Shown here piece by piece: positions 14,167 through 20,733 of a stretch of 20,733 bases of DNA; within the stretch, counting starts at the first letter, position 1, and each line of letters begins with the position of its first letter. The DNA is from CAZSDW01 sp964605705 (GTDB taxonomy: Bacteria; Fidelibacterota; UBA2242), in the NCBI GenBank assembly GCA_964605705.1, contig CAZSDW010000047.1:1-20733 (forward strand), written 5' to 3'. The position numbers were made by a program, and so were the translations under genes. A model generated the notes under the pieces. The model worked only from the letters and a program-made list of their open reading frames with translations. It was not told the origin of the DNA and ran no database searches.

Positions 14167-14352
14167 TTACCAGCTGGCTTTGGTTATACCTGGAATTTCG
14201 CCTTTGAGGGCTAATTCTCTGAAACATAAACGACACAAACCGAATTTGCGATAATAAGAACGTGGTCTTCCACAAACTGAACAGCGGTTGATGGTTCTGG
14301 TAGAGAACTTAGGTTTTCGTTTTGCCTTCGCGATCAGTGATTTCTTAGCCAT
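14167..14352 (-). CDS. rpsN: 30S ribosomal protein S14, zinc-binding type (rpsN type Z)
   Basis: This is the short 61-residue S14, beginning MAKKSLIAKAKRKPKFSTR, with a zinc ribbon of C24-C27 and C40-C43 (NRCSVCGRPRSYYRKFGLCR). The long, zinc-free S14 is about 100 residues. The ATG at 14352 is preferred to an in-frame start 21 nt upstream that lies inside rplE, because family members begin MAKKS and a GGAG site precedes it. It is 1 nt after the rplE stop, so coupling is likely. Confidence 0.97.
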   Translation of the reverse strand: MAKKSLIAKAKRKPKFSTRTINRCSVCGRPRSYYRKFGLCRLCFRELALKGEIPGITKASW

Positions 14353-14353
14353 A

Positions 14354-14950
14354 TTAGTTCTTCTCCTCTGCAAGTTCAGCTTTCACCGGTCGTTTTTTGA
14401 AAGGAAATCCAAACAGTGACAGCAGTTCATAGGCTTCCGCATCGGTTTTTGCAGTTGTCGTTATCGTAATATTCATACCACGGATTTTATCAACTTTATC
14501 GTAATCGATTTCAGGAAAAATGATCTGTTCCTTGACACCCATATTATAATTTCCACGACCATCAAATGCTTTGTCCGGCATTCCGGAAAAGTCACGAACC
14601 CGCGGTAAAGCGATAGAGATCAGCCGATCGATGAATTCATACATTCTATCCCGGCGCAGGGTGACATGGGTGCCGACCGGATCACCCTGCCGAATTTTAA
14701 AATTGGAAATTGCCTTTTTCGCATGGGTAATCACCGGCTGCTGTCCGGTGATCGTCCGAATCTCTTCCTGGGCATGTTTCAGGCTCGCCGGTTCTTCCTT
14801 GGCTTTACCGACCCCAATATTGATGTTGATTTTCTGAAGTTTCGGAACTTCCATTTTATTTTTATAACCAAACTTTTTAATCATTGCCGGTACAACGGTC
14901 TCTTCATATTTATCTAAAAGTCTGGGTCTATATTCCACTTTTTTAGCCAC
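14354..14950 (-). CDS. rplE: 50S ribosomal protein L5 (GTG start)
   Basis: L5 binds 5S rRNA and contacts P-site tRNA. The 198 residues show RLLDKYEETVVPAMIKKFGY, VPKLQKININIGVG, KAISNFKIRQGDPVGTHVTL, RVRDFSGMPDKAFDGRGNY and FPEIDYDKVDKIRGMNITIT. L5 usually ends at the GFPF(K/R) motif, at about 180 residues; here a charged 13-residue tail follows. The start is GTG with GAGGAG 6 nt upstream. It follows rplX by 11 nt. Confidence 0.97.
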   Translation of the reverse strand: MAKKVEYRPRLLDKYEETVVPAMIKKFGYKNKMEVPKLQKININIGVGKAKEEPASLKHAQEEIRTITGQQPVITHAKKAISNFKIRQGDPVGTHVTLRRDRMYEFIDRLISIALPRVRDFSGMPDKAFDGRGNYNMGVKEQIIFPEIDYDKVDKIRGMNITITTTAKTDAEAYELLSLFGFPFKKRPVKAELAEEKN

Positions 14951-14961
14951 TTATGACTCCT

Positions 14962-15276
14962 CTAATTAGCGTCAACTACTTCACCGGTTTCTTTTGAATA
15001 GCGCACCTTTTTTCCGTCTTTCAGGGTTTTATAACCAATTTTCGTCGGTTTGTTATTAAAAAGGAGCTGTACATTGGAAATATGAAGGGGCGCCTCTTTC
15101 TCAACAATTCCACCCTGCTGATTGTTTTGACTGGGACGCGTATGTCGTTTGATAAAATTAACACCTTCCACAATAACACGATCGGTTTCCGGATACACTT
15201 TCAATATCCGACCGGTCTTTCCTTTATAATTCCCGGAAAGGACCTTGACCATATCGTTTTTCCGAATTCGAAACAT
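14962..15276 (-). CDS. rplX: 50S ribosomal protein L24
   Basis: L24 is an assembly initiator at the exit-tunnel mouth. The 104 residues contain the KOW motif (KNDMVKVLSGNYKGKTGRIL) and GVNFIKRHTRPSQNNQQGGI, VEKEAPLHISNV. Two ATGs are in frame, at 15282 and 15276. The AAAGGAG site at 15284-15290 would be 1 nt from the first but 7 nt from the second, so the second (MFRIRKNDM) is chosen. It follows rplN closely, the ribosome site overlapping the rplN stop. Confidence 0.95.
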   Translation of the reverse strand: MFRIRKNDMVKVLSGNYKGKTGRILKVYPETDRVIVEGVNFIKRHTRPSQNNQQGGIVEKEAPLHISNVQLLFNNKPTKIGYKTLKDGKKVRYSKETGEVVDAN

Positions 15277-15283
15277 CCTCATT

Positions 15284-15290
15284 CTCCTTT
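15284..15290 (-). promoter_or_regulatory. Ribosome binding site that decides the rplX start
   Basis: The minus strand reads AAAGGAG. Its spacing is 7 nt to ATG 15276 but only 1 nt to ATG 15282, which makes the downstream ATG the likely start. It overlaps the end of rplN. Confidence 0.7.
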
Positions 15291-15657
15291 ATAGGACCTC
15301 GGGGGCCATGGACACGATTTTCATATAATTTTTCTCGCGCAGCTCGCGGGCAACCGGTCCAAAAATACGGGTACCGCGGGGCTCGTAATTATTATCAATC
15401 AGGACTGCAGCATTGTCATCGAAACGGATATAGGAACCATCCTTGCGACGAATCTCTTTTTTCGTCCTGACGATAACGGCTTTGGATTTCTCACCCTTCT
15501 TGACCATTCCACCCGGAGACGCCTGCTTGACGGTGACAATTACGATATCGCCGATCGAGGCATACCTGCGCCCGGAGCCACCCAATACGCGAATACACAG
15601 GACTTTTTTTGCGCCCGTATTATCTGCAACACTCATTCTAGTTTCTTGCTGTATCAT
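15289..15657 (-). CDS. rplN: 50S ribosomal protein L14
   Basis: L14 forms intersubunit bridges and binds the silencing factor RsfS in known bacteria. The 122 residues follow the family almost throughout: MIQQETRMSVADNTGAKKVL, SIGDIVIVTVKQASPGG, VKKGEKSKAVIVRTKKEIRR, GTRIFGPVARELREKNYMKI, and the ending SMAPEVL. Length is exactly typical. It lies 25 nt after rpsQ. Confidence 0.98.
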   Translation of the reverse strand: MIQQETRMSVADNTGAKKVLCIRVLGGSGRRYASIGDIVIVTVKQASPGGMVKKGEKSKAVIVRTKKEIRRKDGSYIRFDDNAAVLIDNNYEPRGTRIFGPVARELREKNYMKIVSMAPEVL

Positions 15658-15682
15658 CGGAACTTTCCCTTAAAATTTCATC

Positions 15683-15937
15683 CTAACGATCTAATACTTC
15701 AACCAATTGCCAACGTTTCTTACGACTGAGCGGTCGGGATTCTTCAATGCGGACGTTATCCCCGATCTGACACAGATTCTGAGGATCATGGGCATAACAC
15801 TTGGACGTTTTGCGAATATATTTACCATAGACCGGATGCTTGACCGTTTTTTCAATCGTGACAACAACCGTCTTATCCATCTTGTTACTGATGACTTTCC
15901 CGACAAGAGATTTTTTATTTTTTGGTGATTCCATCAT
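15683..15937 (-). CDS. rpsQ: 30S ribosomal protein S17
   Basis: S17 is an OB-fold primary assembly protein. The 84 residues show LVGKVISNKMDKTVVVTIEK, HPVYGKYIRKTSKCYAHDP, and the conserved GDNVRIEESRPLSRKKRWQL. Two adjacent ATGs occur (15937 and 15934); AGGAA lies 5 nt before the first. It follows rpmC by 14 nt. Confidence 0.97.
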   Translation of the reverse strand: MMESPKNKKSLVGKVISNKMDKTVVVTIEKTVKHPVYGKYIRKTSKCYAHDPQNLCQIGDNVRIEESRPLSRKKRWQLVEVLDR

Positions 15938-15951
15938 CTCAGTTCCTGTAT

Positions 15952-16170
15952 TTAATTCCCGTGTTTGCCGTGCAGGTCAATTCCCAGAGCCGATTCATGT
16001 AAGACGGTTTTAATCTGGGCGATCTCCCGGCGAACCTGTTTGATTTTCAACGGATTTTCCAACTGCTGCAGCGCTTTCTGAAAACGGAGATTTTCAAGCG
16101 CGGTGATATTGTCATGAAGCCGGGCTTCAAGTTCTGTTATTGATAACTCTCTTAATTGATTCTTCTTCAC
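15952..16170 (-). CDS. rpmC: 50S ribosomal protein L29 (GTG start)
   Basis: L29 is a small helical hairpin at the exit tunnel, where SRP and trigger factor dock. The 72 residues start KKNQLRELSITELEARLHDN and include the signature LENPLKIKQVRREIAQIKTV. The C-terminus (HESALGIDLHGKHGN) runs some residues beyond the minimal family length. The start is GTG, 1 nt after the rplP stop, with AGGAG 6 nt upstream overlapping rplP. Confidence 0.95.
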   Translation of the reverse strand: MKKNQLRELSITELEARLHDNITALENLRFQKALQQLENPLKIKQVRREIAQIKTVLHESALGIDLHGKHGN

Positions 16171-16171
16171 A

Positions 16172-16591
16172 CTAGGCTCCTAATTCTCGTCTGGCTACGA
16201 CCTTGGTCTTCAGCGGCAGTTTGTGGACAGCGGTGGAGAACGCTTCTTTAGCCTCTTCAAAATCTGTTACCTCAACCTCGAATAAAATCCGACCCGGTTT
16301 AATCACCGCGACCCAGTATTCCGGAGCGCCTTTACCTTTTCCCATCCGAGTCTCTGCCGGTTTTTTTGTAATTGGTTTATCCGGAAAAATTCGAATCCAC
16401 ATTTTACCATGTTTCCTGACTTTCCGCGCAATGGCAACCCGAACGGCTTCGATCTGACGACTTGAAACCCAGCCGGCTTCCAGTGCTTTCAAACCAAAAT
16501 GTCCAAAACTGACTTCGTTCCCTCTGGTGGCTAAACCCTTCATTCTTCCTTTTTGTTGCTTGCGATGTTTGACTTTACGAGGTGCCAGCAT
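16172..16591 (-). CDS. rplP: 50S ribosomal protein L16
   Basis: L16 organises the A-site tRNA corridor. The 139 residues match the family: MLAPRKVKHRKQQKGRMKGL, FGHFGLKALEAGWVSSRQIE, MWIRIFPDKPITKKPAETRM and GKGKGAPEYWVAVIKPGRIL. The Arg of the TRMGKGKG segment, hydroxylated by YcfD in E. coli, is present. It lies 15 nt after rpsC. Confidence 0.98.
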   Translation of the reverse strand: MLAPRKVKHRKQQKGRMKGLATRGNEVSFGHFGLKALEAGWVSSRQIEAVRVAIARKVRKHGKMWIRIFPDKPITKKPAETRMGKGKGAPEYWVAVIKPGRILFEVEVTDFEEAKEAFSTAVHKLPLKTKVVARRELGA

Positions 16592-16606
16592 TTTTATAAT
16601 CCTTTA

Positions 16607-17239
16607 TTACGATTTTTTAAATGATTCGCCGTTACAAATCCAGACTTTGATTCCGATACAGCCATAAGTCGTATGCGCGGTTATGGAAGCAAAATCGATA
16701 TCCGCCCGCAGGGTGTGTAGCGGAACCCGACCTTCGCGGTAAGTTTCCGTGCGCGACATTTCTGCGCCTCCCAAACGACCACTGCACTGGACACGAATAC
16801 CCTCTGCACCCATTCGCATGGTAGCTTGGATCGATTTTTTAACGGCACGTCTGAAGGATACTTTTTTAACAATCTGGGCAGCAATATTATTGCCCACGAG
16901 AGTCGCATCCAGTTCCGGTCTTTTAATCTCATTGACATTGACCTGAACATCGGTATTGGTCAGTTTCTGCAATTCGAGACGCAGAAGATCCACCTCTTCA
17001 CCTTTTTTTCCAATGACGATACCCGGACGTGAGGTATTGATGGATATCGTAATTTTCTTGGATGTCCGATGAATATCTACTCCGCTGACGCCGGCATTGG
17101 GTAATCGTTTTAAAATATAACGACGCAGTTTTAAATCTTCCGTCAACTTCTCGGTATAATTACGTTCGTCAAACCAGTTGCTACTCCAGGTTTTATTAAA
17201 TCCGATTCGAAATCCAATTGGATGAGTTTTCTGACCCAA
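16607..17239 (-). CDS. rpsC: 30S ribosomal protein S3 (TTG start)
   Basis: S3 is on the head at the mRNA entry tunnel and has helicase-related residues. The 210 residues start GQKTHPIGFRIGFNKTWSS. The KH domain has the GKKG loop at 77-80 (IVIGKKGEEV). The C-terminal domain has SFRRAVKKS (R130, R131, K134-K135, aligned with the E. coli helicase residues), GIRVQCSGRLGGAEMSRTE and GRVPLHTLRADIDF. The start is TTG 17239, 4 nt after GGAGG; the N-terminus is exactly that of the family. It is 11 nt after rplV. Confidence 0.97.
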   Translation of the reverse strand: MGQKTHPIGFRIGFNKTWSSNWFDERNYTEKLTEDLKLRRYILKRLPNAGVSGVDIHRTSKKITISINTSRPGIVIGKKGEEVDLLRLELQKLTNTDVQVNVNEIKRPELDATLVGNNIAAQIVKKVSFRRAVKKSIQATMRMGAEGIRVQCSGRLGGAEMSRTETYREGRVPLHTLRADIDFASITAHTTYGCIGIKVWICNGESFKKS

Positions 17240-17243
17240 GAAT

Positions 17244-17248
17244 CCTCC
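17244..17248 (-). promoter_or_regulatory. Ribosome binding site of rpsC
   Basis: The minus strand reads GGAGG with a short 4-nt gap to TTG 17239. The short gap is at the low end of the normal range. Confidence 0.6.
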
Positions 17249-17250
17249 AG

Positions 17251-17613
17251 TTATTTTTTCTTTTTCTTGTTTTCTTTTTCAGCGACGACCACTGTCAGGT
17301 GACTTGAACGTTTGCGGATAATTGAAGCACGACCCATCGAACCCGCACGCCAGCGCCGGGCAATCCCGGCTTCATCGACAAATATAGTTTTGATGAACAT
17401 ATTTTCGGGCTCAATACTTGAACCACCTTCAAGATTCATCAAGTTTGATACGGCTGAGCGAACAGTCTTTTCAACGGTAACAGATGCCTTTTTATTGCTG
17501 AAGTGCAGAGCGTTCAGAGCAACTTCAAGATCTTTACCGCGAACCATATCGGCGACCAGACGTACTTTACGTGCCGATTGTCTTATGTGTCTGCTAATTG
17601 CTTTCGCTTCCAT
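17251..17613 (-). CDS. rplV: 50S ribosomal protein L22
   Basis: L22 lines the peptide exit tunnel. The 120 residues contain SARKVRLVADMVRGKDLEVA, LHFSNKKASVTVEKTVRSAV and the beta-hairpin loop RRWRAGSMGRASIIRKRSSH (86-105), which forms part of the tunnel constriction. A macrolide-resistance-type deletion in the loop is not apparent. The C-terminus ends in a lysine run. It follows rpsS by 12 nt. Confidence 0.97.
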   Translation of the reverse strand: MEAKAISRHIRQSARKVRLVADMVRGKDLEVALNALHFSNKKASVTVEKTVRSAVSNLMNLEGGSSIEPENMFIKTIFVDEAGIARRWRAGSMGRASIIRKRSSHLTVVVAEKENKKKKK

Positions 17614-17625
17614 AATACCTATTTC

Positions 17626-17898
17626 TTACCTTTTTTTATCTGATCCGGCATGTCCACGGAAAGTGCGGGTATGAGAAAATTCCCCCAGTTTGTGTCCGAC
17701 CATATTTTCCGTGACGAATACCGGTATAAATTTATTTCCATTATGAACCGCAAATGTATGACCAACAAATTCAGGAGAAATTGTCGACTGCCTGGACCAG
17801 GTCTTGATGACCTTCTTTTTCCCGGATTCATTCATTTCGTTTATCTTCCCAAGCAGTTTGAAATCAATATAGGGTCCTTTTTTCAGCGAACGAGTCAT
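17626..17898 (-). CDS. rpsS: 30S ribosomal protein S19
   Basis: S19 forms a head complex with S13. The 90 residues begin TRSLKKGPYIDFKLLGKI and contain the conserved KTWSRQSTISPEFVGHTFAV and HNGNKFIPVFVTENMVGHKL, GEFSHTRTFRGHAG. Length is standard. It follows rplB by 16 nt. Confidence 0.98.
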   Translation of the reverse strand: MTRSLKKGPYIDFKLLGKINEMNESGKKKVIKTWSRQSTISPEFVGHTFAVHNGNKFIPVFVTENMVGHKLGEFSHTRTFRGHAGSDKKR

Positions 17899-17914
17899 TC
17901 CATATTCTCCCTAA

Positions 17915-18742
17915 TTATTTGGCGCGTCTTTTAATAATAAATTTATCACTGGGACTGTTCTTTTTGCGGGTCCGATAACCCTTGGTCGGTTTTCCCCAGG
18001 GCGTGCAGGGATGACGACCGCCTGAACTTTTTCCTTCACCACCGCCCATCGGGTGATCAATCGGGTTCATTGCAACACCACGAACTTTCGGACGACGACC
18101 CAGCCAGCGGTTGCGACCGGCTTTGCCAAGACTGATATTTTCATGATCCTTATTTCCAACCTGACCAATTGTGGCAAAACATTCACCCAGTACCAGGCGC
18201 ATTTCACCGGACGGCATTTTCAGGGTAACATAATTCCCCTCTTTCGCCATTATCTGAGCAGCCGTTCCGGCGCCCCTGGCAATCTGCCCACCTTTTTTGG
18301 GTTTCAATTCAATATTATGTACATAGGTGCCTGCCGGGATATTTTTCAGCGGCAACGAATTCCCCAGTTTGATCGGTGCATCCTGCCCGGAGACAATCAC
18401 ATTGTCAACCTGTAAACCATCGGGAGCGACGATATATCGTTTTTCACCGTCTCTATAGGTAACCAGGGCAATTCTTGCCGATCGGTTCGGATCATATTCG
18501 ATGGTTTTTACGACGCCTTCGATTCCATATTTATTGCGTTTGAAATCAATCATCCGGTAGGTGCGTTTATGACCACCACCACGCCGGCGCGAAGTGATCC
18601 GCCCCTTGTTGTTTCGTCCGCTGGTTCGGATAAGTGGAGCCAGCAGACTTTTTTCTGGAGTTGTTGTGGTGATATCTTCAAATGTATCAACCGATTTAAA
18701 ACGTTGTCCCGGTGTTGTTGGTTTTATTTTCTTTATACCCAT
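17915..18742 (-). CDS. rplB: 50S ribosomal protein L2
   Basis: L2 is needed for subunit association and for peptidyl transferase centre integrity. The 275 residues show GRNNKGRITSRRRGGGHKR, YRMIDFKRNKYGIEGVV, the SH3-like middle, and the end AMNPIDHPMGGGEGKSSGGR followed by WGKPTKGYRTRKKN. H230 of the DHP motif is kept. The position after it, His in E. coli and many bacteria, is M232; I recall Met there in Bacteroidota-type L2. It follows rplW by 4 nt, an unusually tight spacing without overlap. Confidence 0.98.
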   Translation of the reverse strand: MGIKKIKPTTPGQRFKSVDTFEDITTTTPEKSLLAPLIRTSGRNNKGRITSRRRGGGHKRTYRMIDFKRNKYGIEGVVKTIEYDPNRSARIALVTYRDGEKRYIVAPDGLQVDNVIVSGQDAPIKLGNSLPLKNIPAGTYVHNIELKPKKGGQIARGAGTAAQIMAKEGNYVTLKMPSGEMRLVLGECFATIGQVGNKDHENISLGKAGRNRWLGRRPKVRGVAMNPIDHPMGGGEGKSSGGRHPCTPWGKPTKGYRTRKKNSPSDKFIIKRRAK

Positions 18743-18746
18743 GATA

Positions 18747-19070
18747 CTATACCGCGGTTTCTCCTTGATAGAAATCTATTTTTTCACCCTGCTTAAGTGT
18801 CACAATCGCCTTTTTCCATGATGATCGTTTGCCACTTGTACGAATAACTCTGCCGCCACTTCGCACAGTCATCTGTTTGGTTTTGCCCTGCACGTTCATG
18901 GTAGCAACCTTTTCGACTTTTACTCCAAAGCGAGCTTCAACGGCATTTTTAATCTCAATTTTATTCGCCTTTGAATGAACTTTGAAACCGTATTTCCGCT
19001 CAGTTTCCTGAAGCGAATTGATCTTTTCAGTCAAAATCGGCTTAATTATAATGGTCCCTTTAATTGACAT
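18747..19070 (-). CDS. rplW: 50S ribosomal protein L23
   Basis: L23 sits at the exit-tunnel rim and is the docking site for trigger factor and SRP. The 107 residues show IIIKPILTEKINSLQE, YGFKVHSKANKIEIKNAVEA, RFGVKVEKVATMNVQGKTK and the ending SSWKKAIVTLKQGEKIDFYQ. It is slightly longer than the common 95-100 residues because of a fuller tunnel loop. An AGGGA site lies 7 nt before the ATG. It follows rplD by 13 nt. Confidence 0.97.
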   Translation of the reverse strand: MSIKGTIIIKPILTEKINSLQETERKYGFKVHSKANKIEIKNAVEARFGVKVEKVATMNVQGKTKQMTVRSGGRVIRTSGKRSSWKKAIVTLKQGEKIDFYQGETAV

Positions 19071-19083
19071 TACTGAATCCCTA

Positions 19084-19722
19084 TTAATTTACCAGAAGGC
19101 GGTTATTTAACGTCTCGAGTCCTTCTTTATCGACCAACAATACTTCACAATCCAGCAGGTCGTACGTCGAGGCTCTTTCGGCTTCAACCAGAAGAATGTT
19201 ATGGAAATTGCGGGTCGCCAGATAAAGGTTTTCACTCACATCTGAAGCCAGCAAAGTAATCCGCTTGTTTTCAATATCAAATGCTTTCAGCATCTGACGG
19301 ATTGTTTTGGCTTTCGCTTCTTCCAGTTTAAAATCCTCGACAACCCTGATAGCGCCCTCTTTGAATTTATAAGCCAGGGCACTCTTCCGGGCTAAGGTTT
19401 TCACCTTCTTATTAATTTTCATCGAATAGATTTTCGGCTTGGGTCCGAATGCACGTCCACCACCGACCCAGATCGGACTTCGGCGTGAACCAGCCCGGGC
19501 TCCTCCGCGTCCTTTCTGCTTCCAGGGCTTACGTCCACCACCGCGAACTTCTCCGCGGGTCTTTGCTGAATGAGTTCCCTGACGAGAATTTGTCATCTCG
19601 GTTTTAACGGCTAGATAAATCGAATGATCGTGGGGTTCTATTTCAAAAGATGCTTCTTTGAATTTCAGCGTCTGACCGGATTCCAGACCGTCTTTTTTAT
19701 ATACAGTAAATTTTACGCTCAC
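19084..19722 (-). CDS. rplD: 50S ribosomal protein L4 (GTG start)
   Basis: L4 has a globular domain and a long loop reaching the exit tunnel. The 212 residues carry the loop segment near 46-98 (RQGTHSAKTRGEVRGGGRKP, WKQKGRGGARAGSRRSPIWV, GGGRAFGPKPK) and the C-terminal Rossmann-like domain with ITLLASDVSENLYLATRNF. The start is GTG, overlapping the rplC stop as GTGA, with GGAGG 8 nt upstream. In E. coli L4 also controls the S10 operon; no evidence for or against that here. Confidence 0.97.
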   Translation of the reverse strand: MSVKFTVYKKDGLESGQTLKFKEASFEIEPHDHSIYLAVKTEMTNSRQGTHSAKTRGEVRGGGRKPWKQKGRGGARAGSRRSPIWVGGGRAFGPKPKIYSMKINKKVKTLARKSALAYKFKEGAIRVVEDFKLEEAKAKTIRQMLKAFDIENKRITLLASDVSENLYLATRNFHNILLVEAERASTYDLLDCEVLLVDKEGLETLNNRLLVN

Positions 19723-20345
19723 CGTTCCTGCCTCCGAACTGTGACGATGCCATTTCGCGCACCTGGCACCGCGCCTTTGATATAAAGTAAATTGTTCTCA
19801 GCATCGATTTTCACAATGGACAGACCTCTGATGGTCTTGTTATCGCCGCCCATTCTGCCAGCCATCTTCATACCTTTGATGACACGAGAAGGATAAGCGG
19901 ATGCACCGATAGAACCGGGTGAACGAAACCGATCACTCTGACCGTGGGTTTTGGGACCGCCTCTGAAGTTGTAACGCTTCACAACTCCCTGAAAGCCCTT
20001 GCCTTTGCTCACACCGGATACTTTCACGGTATCGCCAACATTGAACAATTCAACTGTAATTGTTTCACCAATTTTGGAATGTTCAGCCTCGAAATCCCTG
20101 ATTTCCGACAGAAAACGGTAGGGTTCTGCTTTGGCGGCTTTGAAACGACCGAGTGCCGGTTTGTTGATTCGCTTCTCGGGCTTCTTTTCAAATCCCAGCT
20201 GAATCGCTGAATATCCGTCTTTTTCAGGTGTTTTCACCTGGATGACCTGACATGGACCAGCCTCAACAACGGTAACGGGTATTATGTTACCATTTTCCAC
20301 AAAGACCTGGCTCATTCCAATTTTTTTTCCGATAATTCCTAACAT
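19719..20345 (-). CDS. rplC: 50S ribosomal protein L3
   Basis: L3 is an early assembly protein reaching the peptidyl transferase centre. The 208 residues start MLGIIGKKIGMSQVFVENGN and include the loop HGQSDRFRSPGSIGASAYPS and KGMKMAGRMGGDNKT. The position methylated by PrmB in E. coli (Gln in GSIGQNQ) is not Gln here, as in many bacteria. The gene lies 13 nt after rpsJ and overlaps rplD by 4 nt. Confidence 0.97.
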   Translation of the reverse strand: MLGIIGKKIGMSQVFVENGNIIPVTVVEAGPCQVIQVKTPEKDGYSAIQLGFEKKPEKRINKPALGRFKAAKAEPYRFLSEIRDFEAEHSKIGETITVELFNVGDTVKVSGVSKGKGFQGVVKRYNFRGGPKTHGQSDRFRSPGSIGASAYPSRVIKGMKMAGRMGGDNKTIRGLSIVKIDAENNLLYIKGAVPGARNGIVTVRRQER

Positions 20346-20358
20346 AGGGCTACTTCCG

Positions 20359-20667
20359 TTATACCTTTATCTCAATATCAACACCTGCAGGAAGATCTAA
20401 TCGCATGAGAGCATCAACCGTTTTCGAGGTCGAATTCAGAATATCCACCAGTCTTTTGTGGATTTTAGTCTGAAACTGCTCTCTGGATTTTTTATTCACA
20501 TGAGGTGATCTTAAAACCGTATAAACCGTCCGTTGAGTCGGTAATGGGATCGGACCAGACACAATGGCACCGGTAGATTTTGCCGTAGCAACAATCTTCT
20601 TGGTACTTTTATCCAGGAGATTGTGATCATACGCTTTGAGACTTATTCTTATTCTTTGTCCTGGCAC
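20359..20667 (-). CDS. rpsJ: 30S ribosomal protein S10 (GTG start)
   Basis: S10 is part of the small-subunit head and also the NusE antitermination factor. The 102 residues begin PGQRIRISLKAYDHNLLDKS and contain the family core SGPIPLPTQRTVYTVLRSPH and HKRLVDILNSTSKTVDALMR, LDLPAGVDIEIKV. The start is GTG, with AAGGAG 6 nt upstream overlapping the end of tuf. Only 10 nt separate it from tuf, so the str and S10 operons are continuous. Confidence 0.97.
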   Translation of the reverse strand: MPGQRIRISLKAYDHNLLDKSTKKIVATAKSTGAIVSGPIPLPTQRTVYTVLRSPHVNKKSREQFQTKIHKRLVDILNSTSKTVDALMRLDLPAGVDIEIKV

Positions 20668-20677
20668 GTGAAACTCC

Positions 20678-20733
20678 TTACTCCAGTATTTCGGTTACGA
20701 CACCAGCACCGACGGTACGACCACCTTCTCGAA
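20678..20733 (-). CDS. tuf: Elongation factor Tu, C-terminal end (partial)
   Basis: The last 18 codons including the stop read REGGRTVGAGVVTEILE, the highly conserved end of EF-Tu. The rest of the gene lies beyond the right edge of the window. EF-Tu delivers aminoacyl-tRNA to the ribosome as a GTP complex. Its place directly before rpsJ is the usual end of the str operon (rpsL-rpsG-fusA-tuf) in many bacteria. Confidence 0.95.
   Translation of the reverse strand, partial: REGGRTVGAGVVTEILE

Noticed and set aside
14353..14373. A 7-residue longer rpsN start inside rplE
   Set aside because: The family N-terminus MAKKS begins at 14352, with a GGAG site upstream; the extra residues match nothing in S14.
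15277..15282. ATG 15282 as the start of rplX
   Set aside because: It would leave only 1 nt after the ribosome binding site; ATG 15276 has a normal 7-nt gap.

Overview
The window looks like a bacterial chromosome segment of moderate G+C (roughly mid-40s percent by eye). It is dominated by one complete, canonically ordered ribosomal-protein supercluster on the minus strand. The lineage is not certain. Zinc-binding forms of S4, S14 and L36, an L2 with His-Pro-Met in the GGGEG region, no adk between secY and map, and a NuoI/GltD-type fusion beside nuoD would fit an uncultivated member of the Fibrobacterota-Chlorobiota-Bacteroidota neighbourhood (Calditrichota, KSB1 or Marinimicrobia type). This placement is inference only.

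Left part, plus strand (1-3665): the 3' end of nuoD (complex I 49-kDa-type subunit), then a 618-residue fusion of a NuoI-like 2x[4Fe-4S] ferredoxin with a GltD/NfnB-like FAD/NAD(P)H oxidoreductase, then a small two-CBS protein. These look like the tail of a respiratory operon. A 269-bp gap follows, holding strong nested inverted repeats, and then an EamA-family transporter.

Middle, minus strand (3667-6114): a protein resembling Card1/Can2 (DUF1887: CARF domain plus PD-(D/E)XK-like domain) whose ExK catalytic motif appears to be lost, with no CRISPR array or cas gene in view. Upstream of it lies a secreted GHL10/DUF187 glycoside-hydrolase-like protein. That gene sits only 26 nt downstream of rplQ on the same strand, so it may be the last gene of the alpha operon.

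Right part, minus strand (6141-20733), in transcription order: tuf (3' end), rpsJ, rplC, rplD, rplW, rplB, rpsS, rplV, rpsC, rplP, rpmC, rpsQ, rplN, rplX, rplE, rpsN, rpsH, rplF, rplR, rpsE, rpmD, rplO, secY, map, infA, rpmJ, rpsM, rpsK, rpsD, rpoA, rplQ. This joins the str, S10, spc and alpha operons with gaps of about 0-27 nt and several 4-nt stop/start overlaps, and I see no internal terminator. Nine genes of this cluster use GTG or TTG starts with strong Shine-Dalgarno sites. Together they supply ribosomal subunits, initiation factor 1, the RNA polymerase alpha subunit, the Sec translocon channel and N-terminal methionine removal.

The items most worth a second look are the apparently nuclease-dead CARF protein, the NuoI-GltD fusion in a complex I operon, the structured intergenic region at 2625-2706, and the long two-block charged tail on L17.
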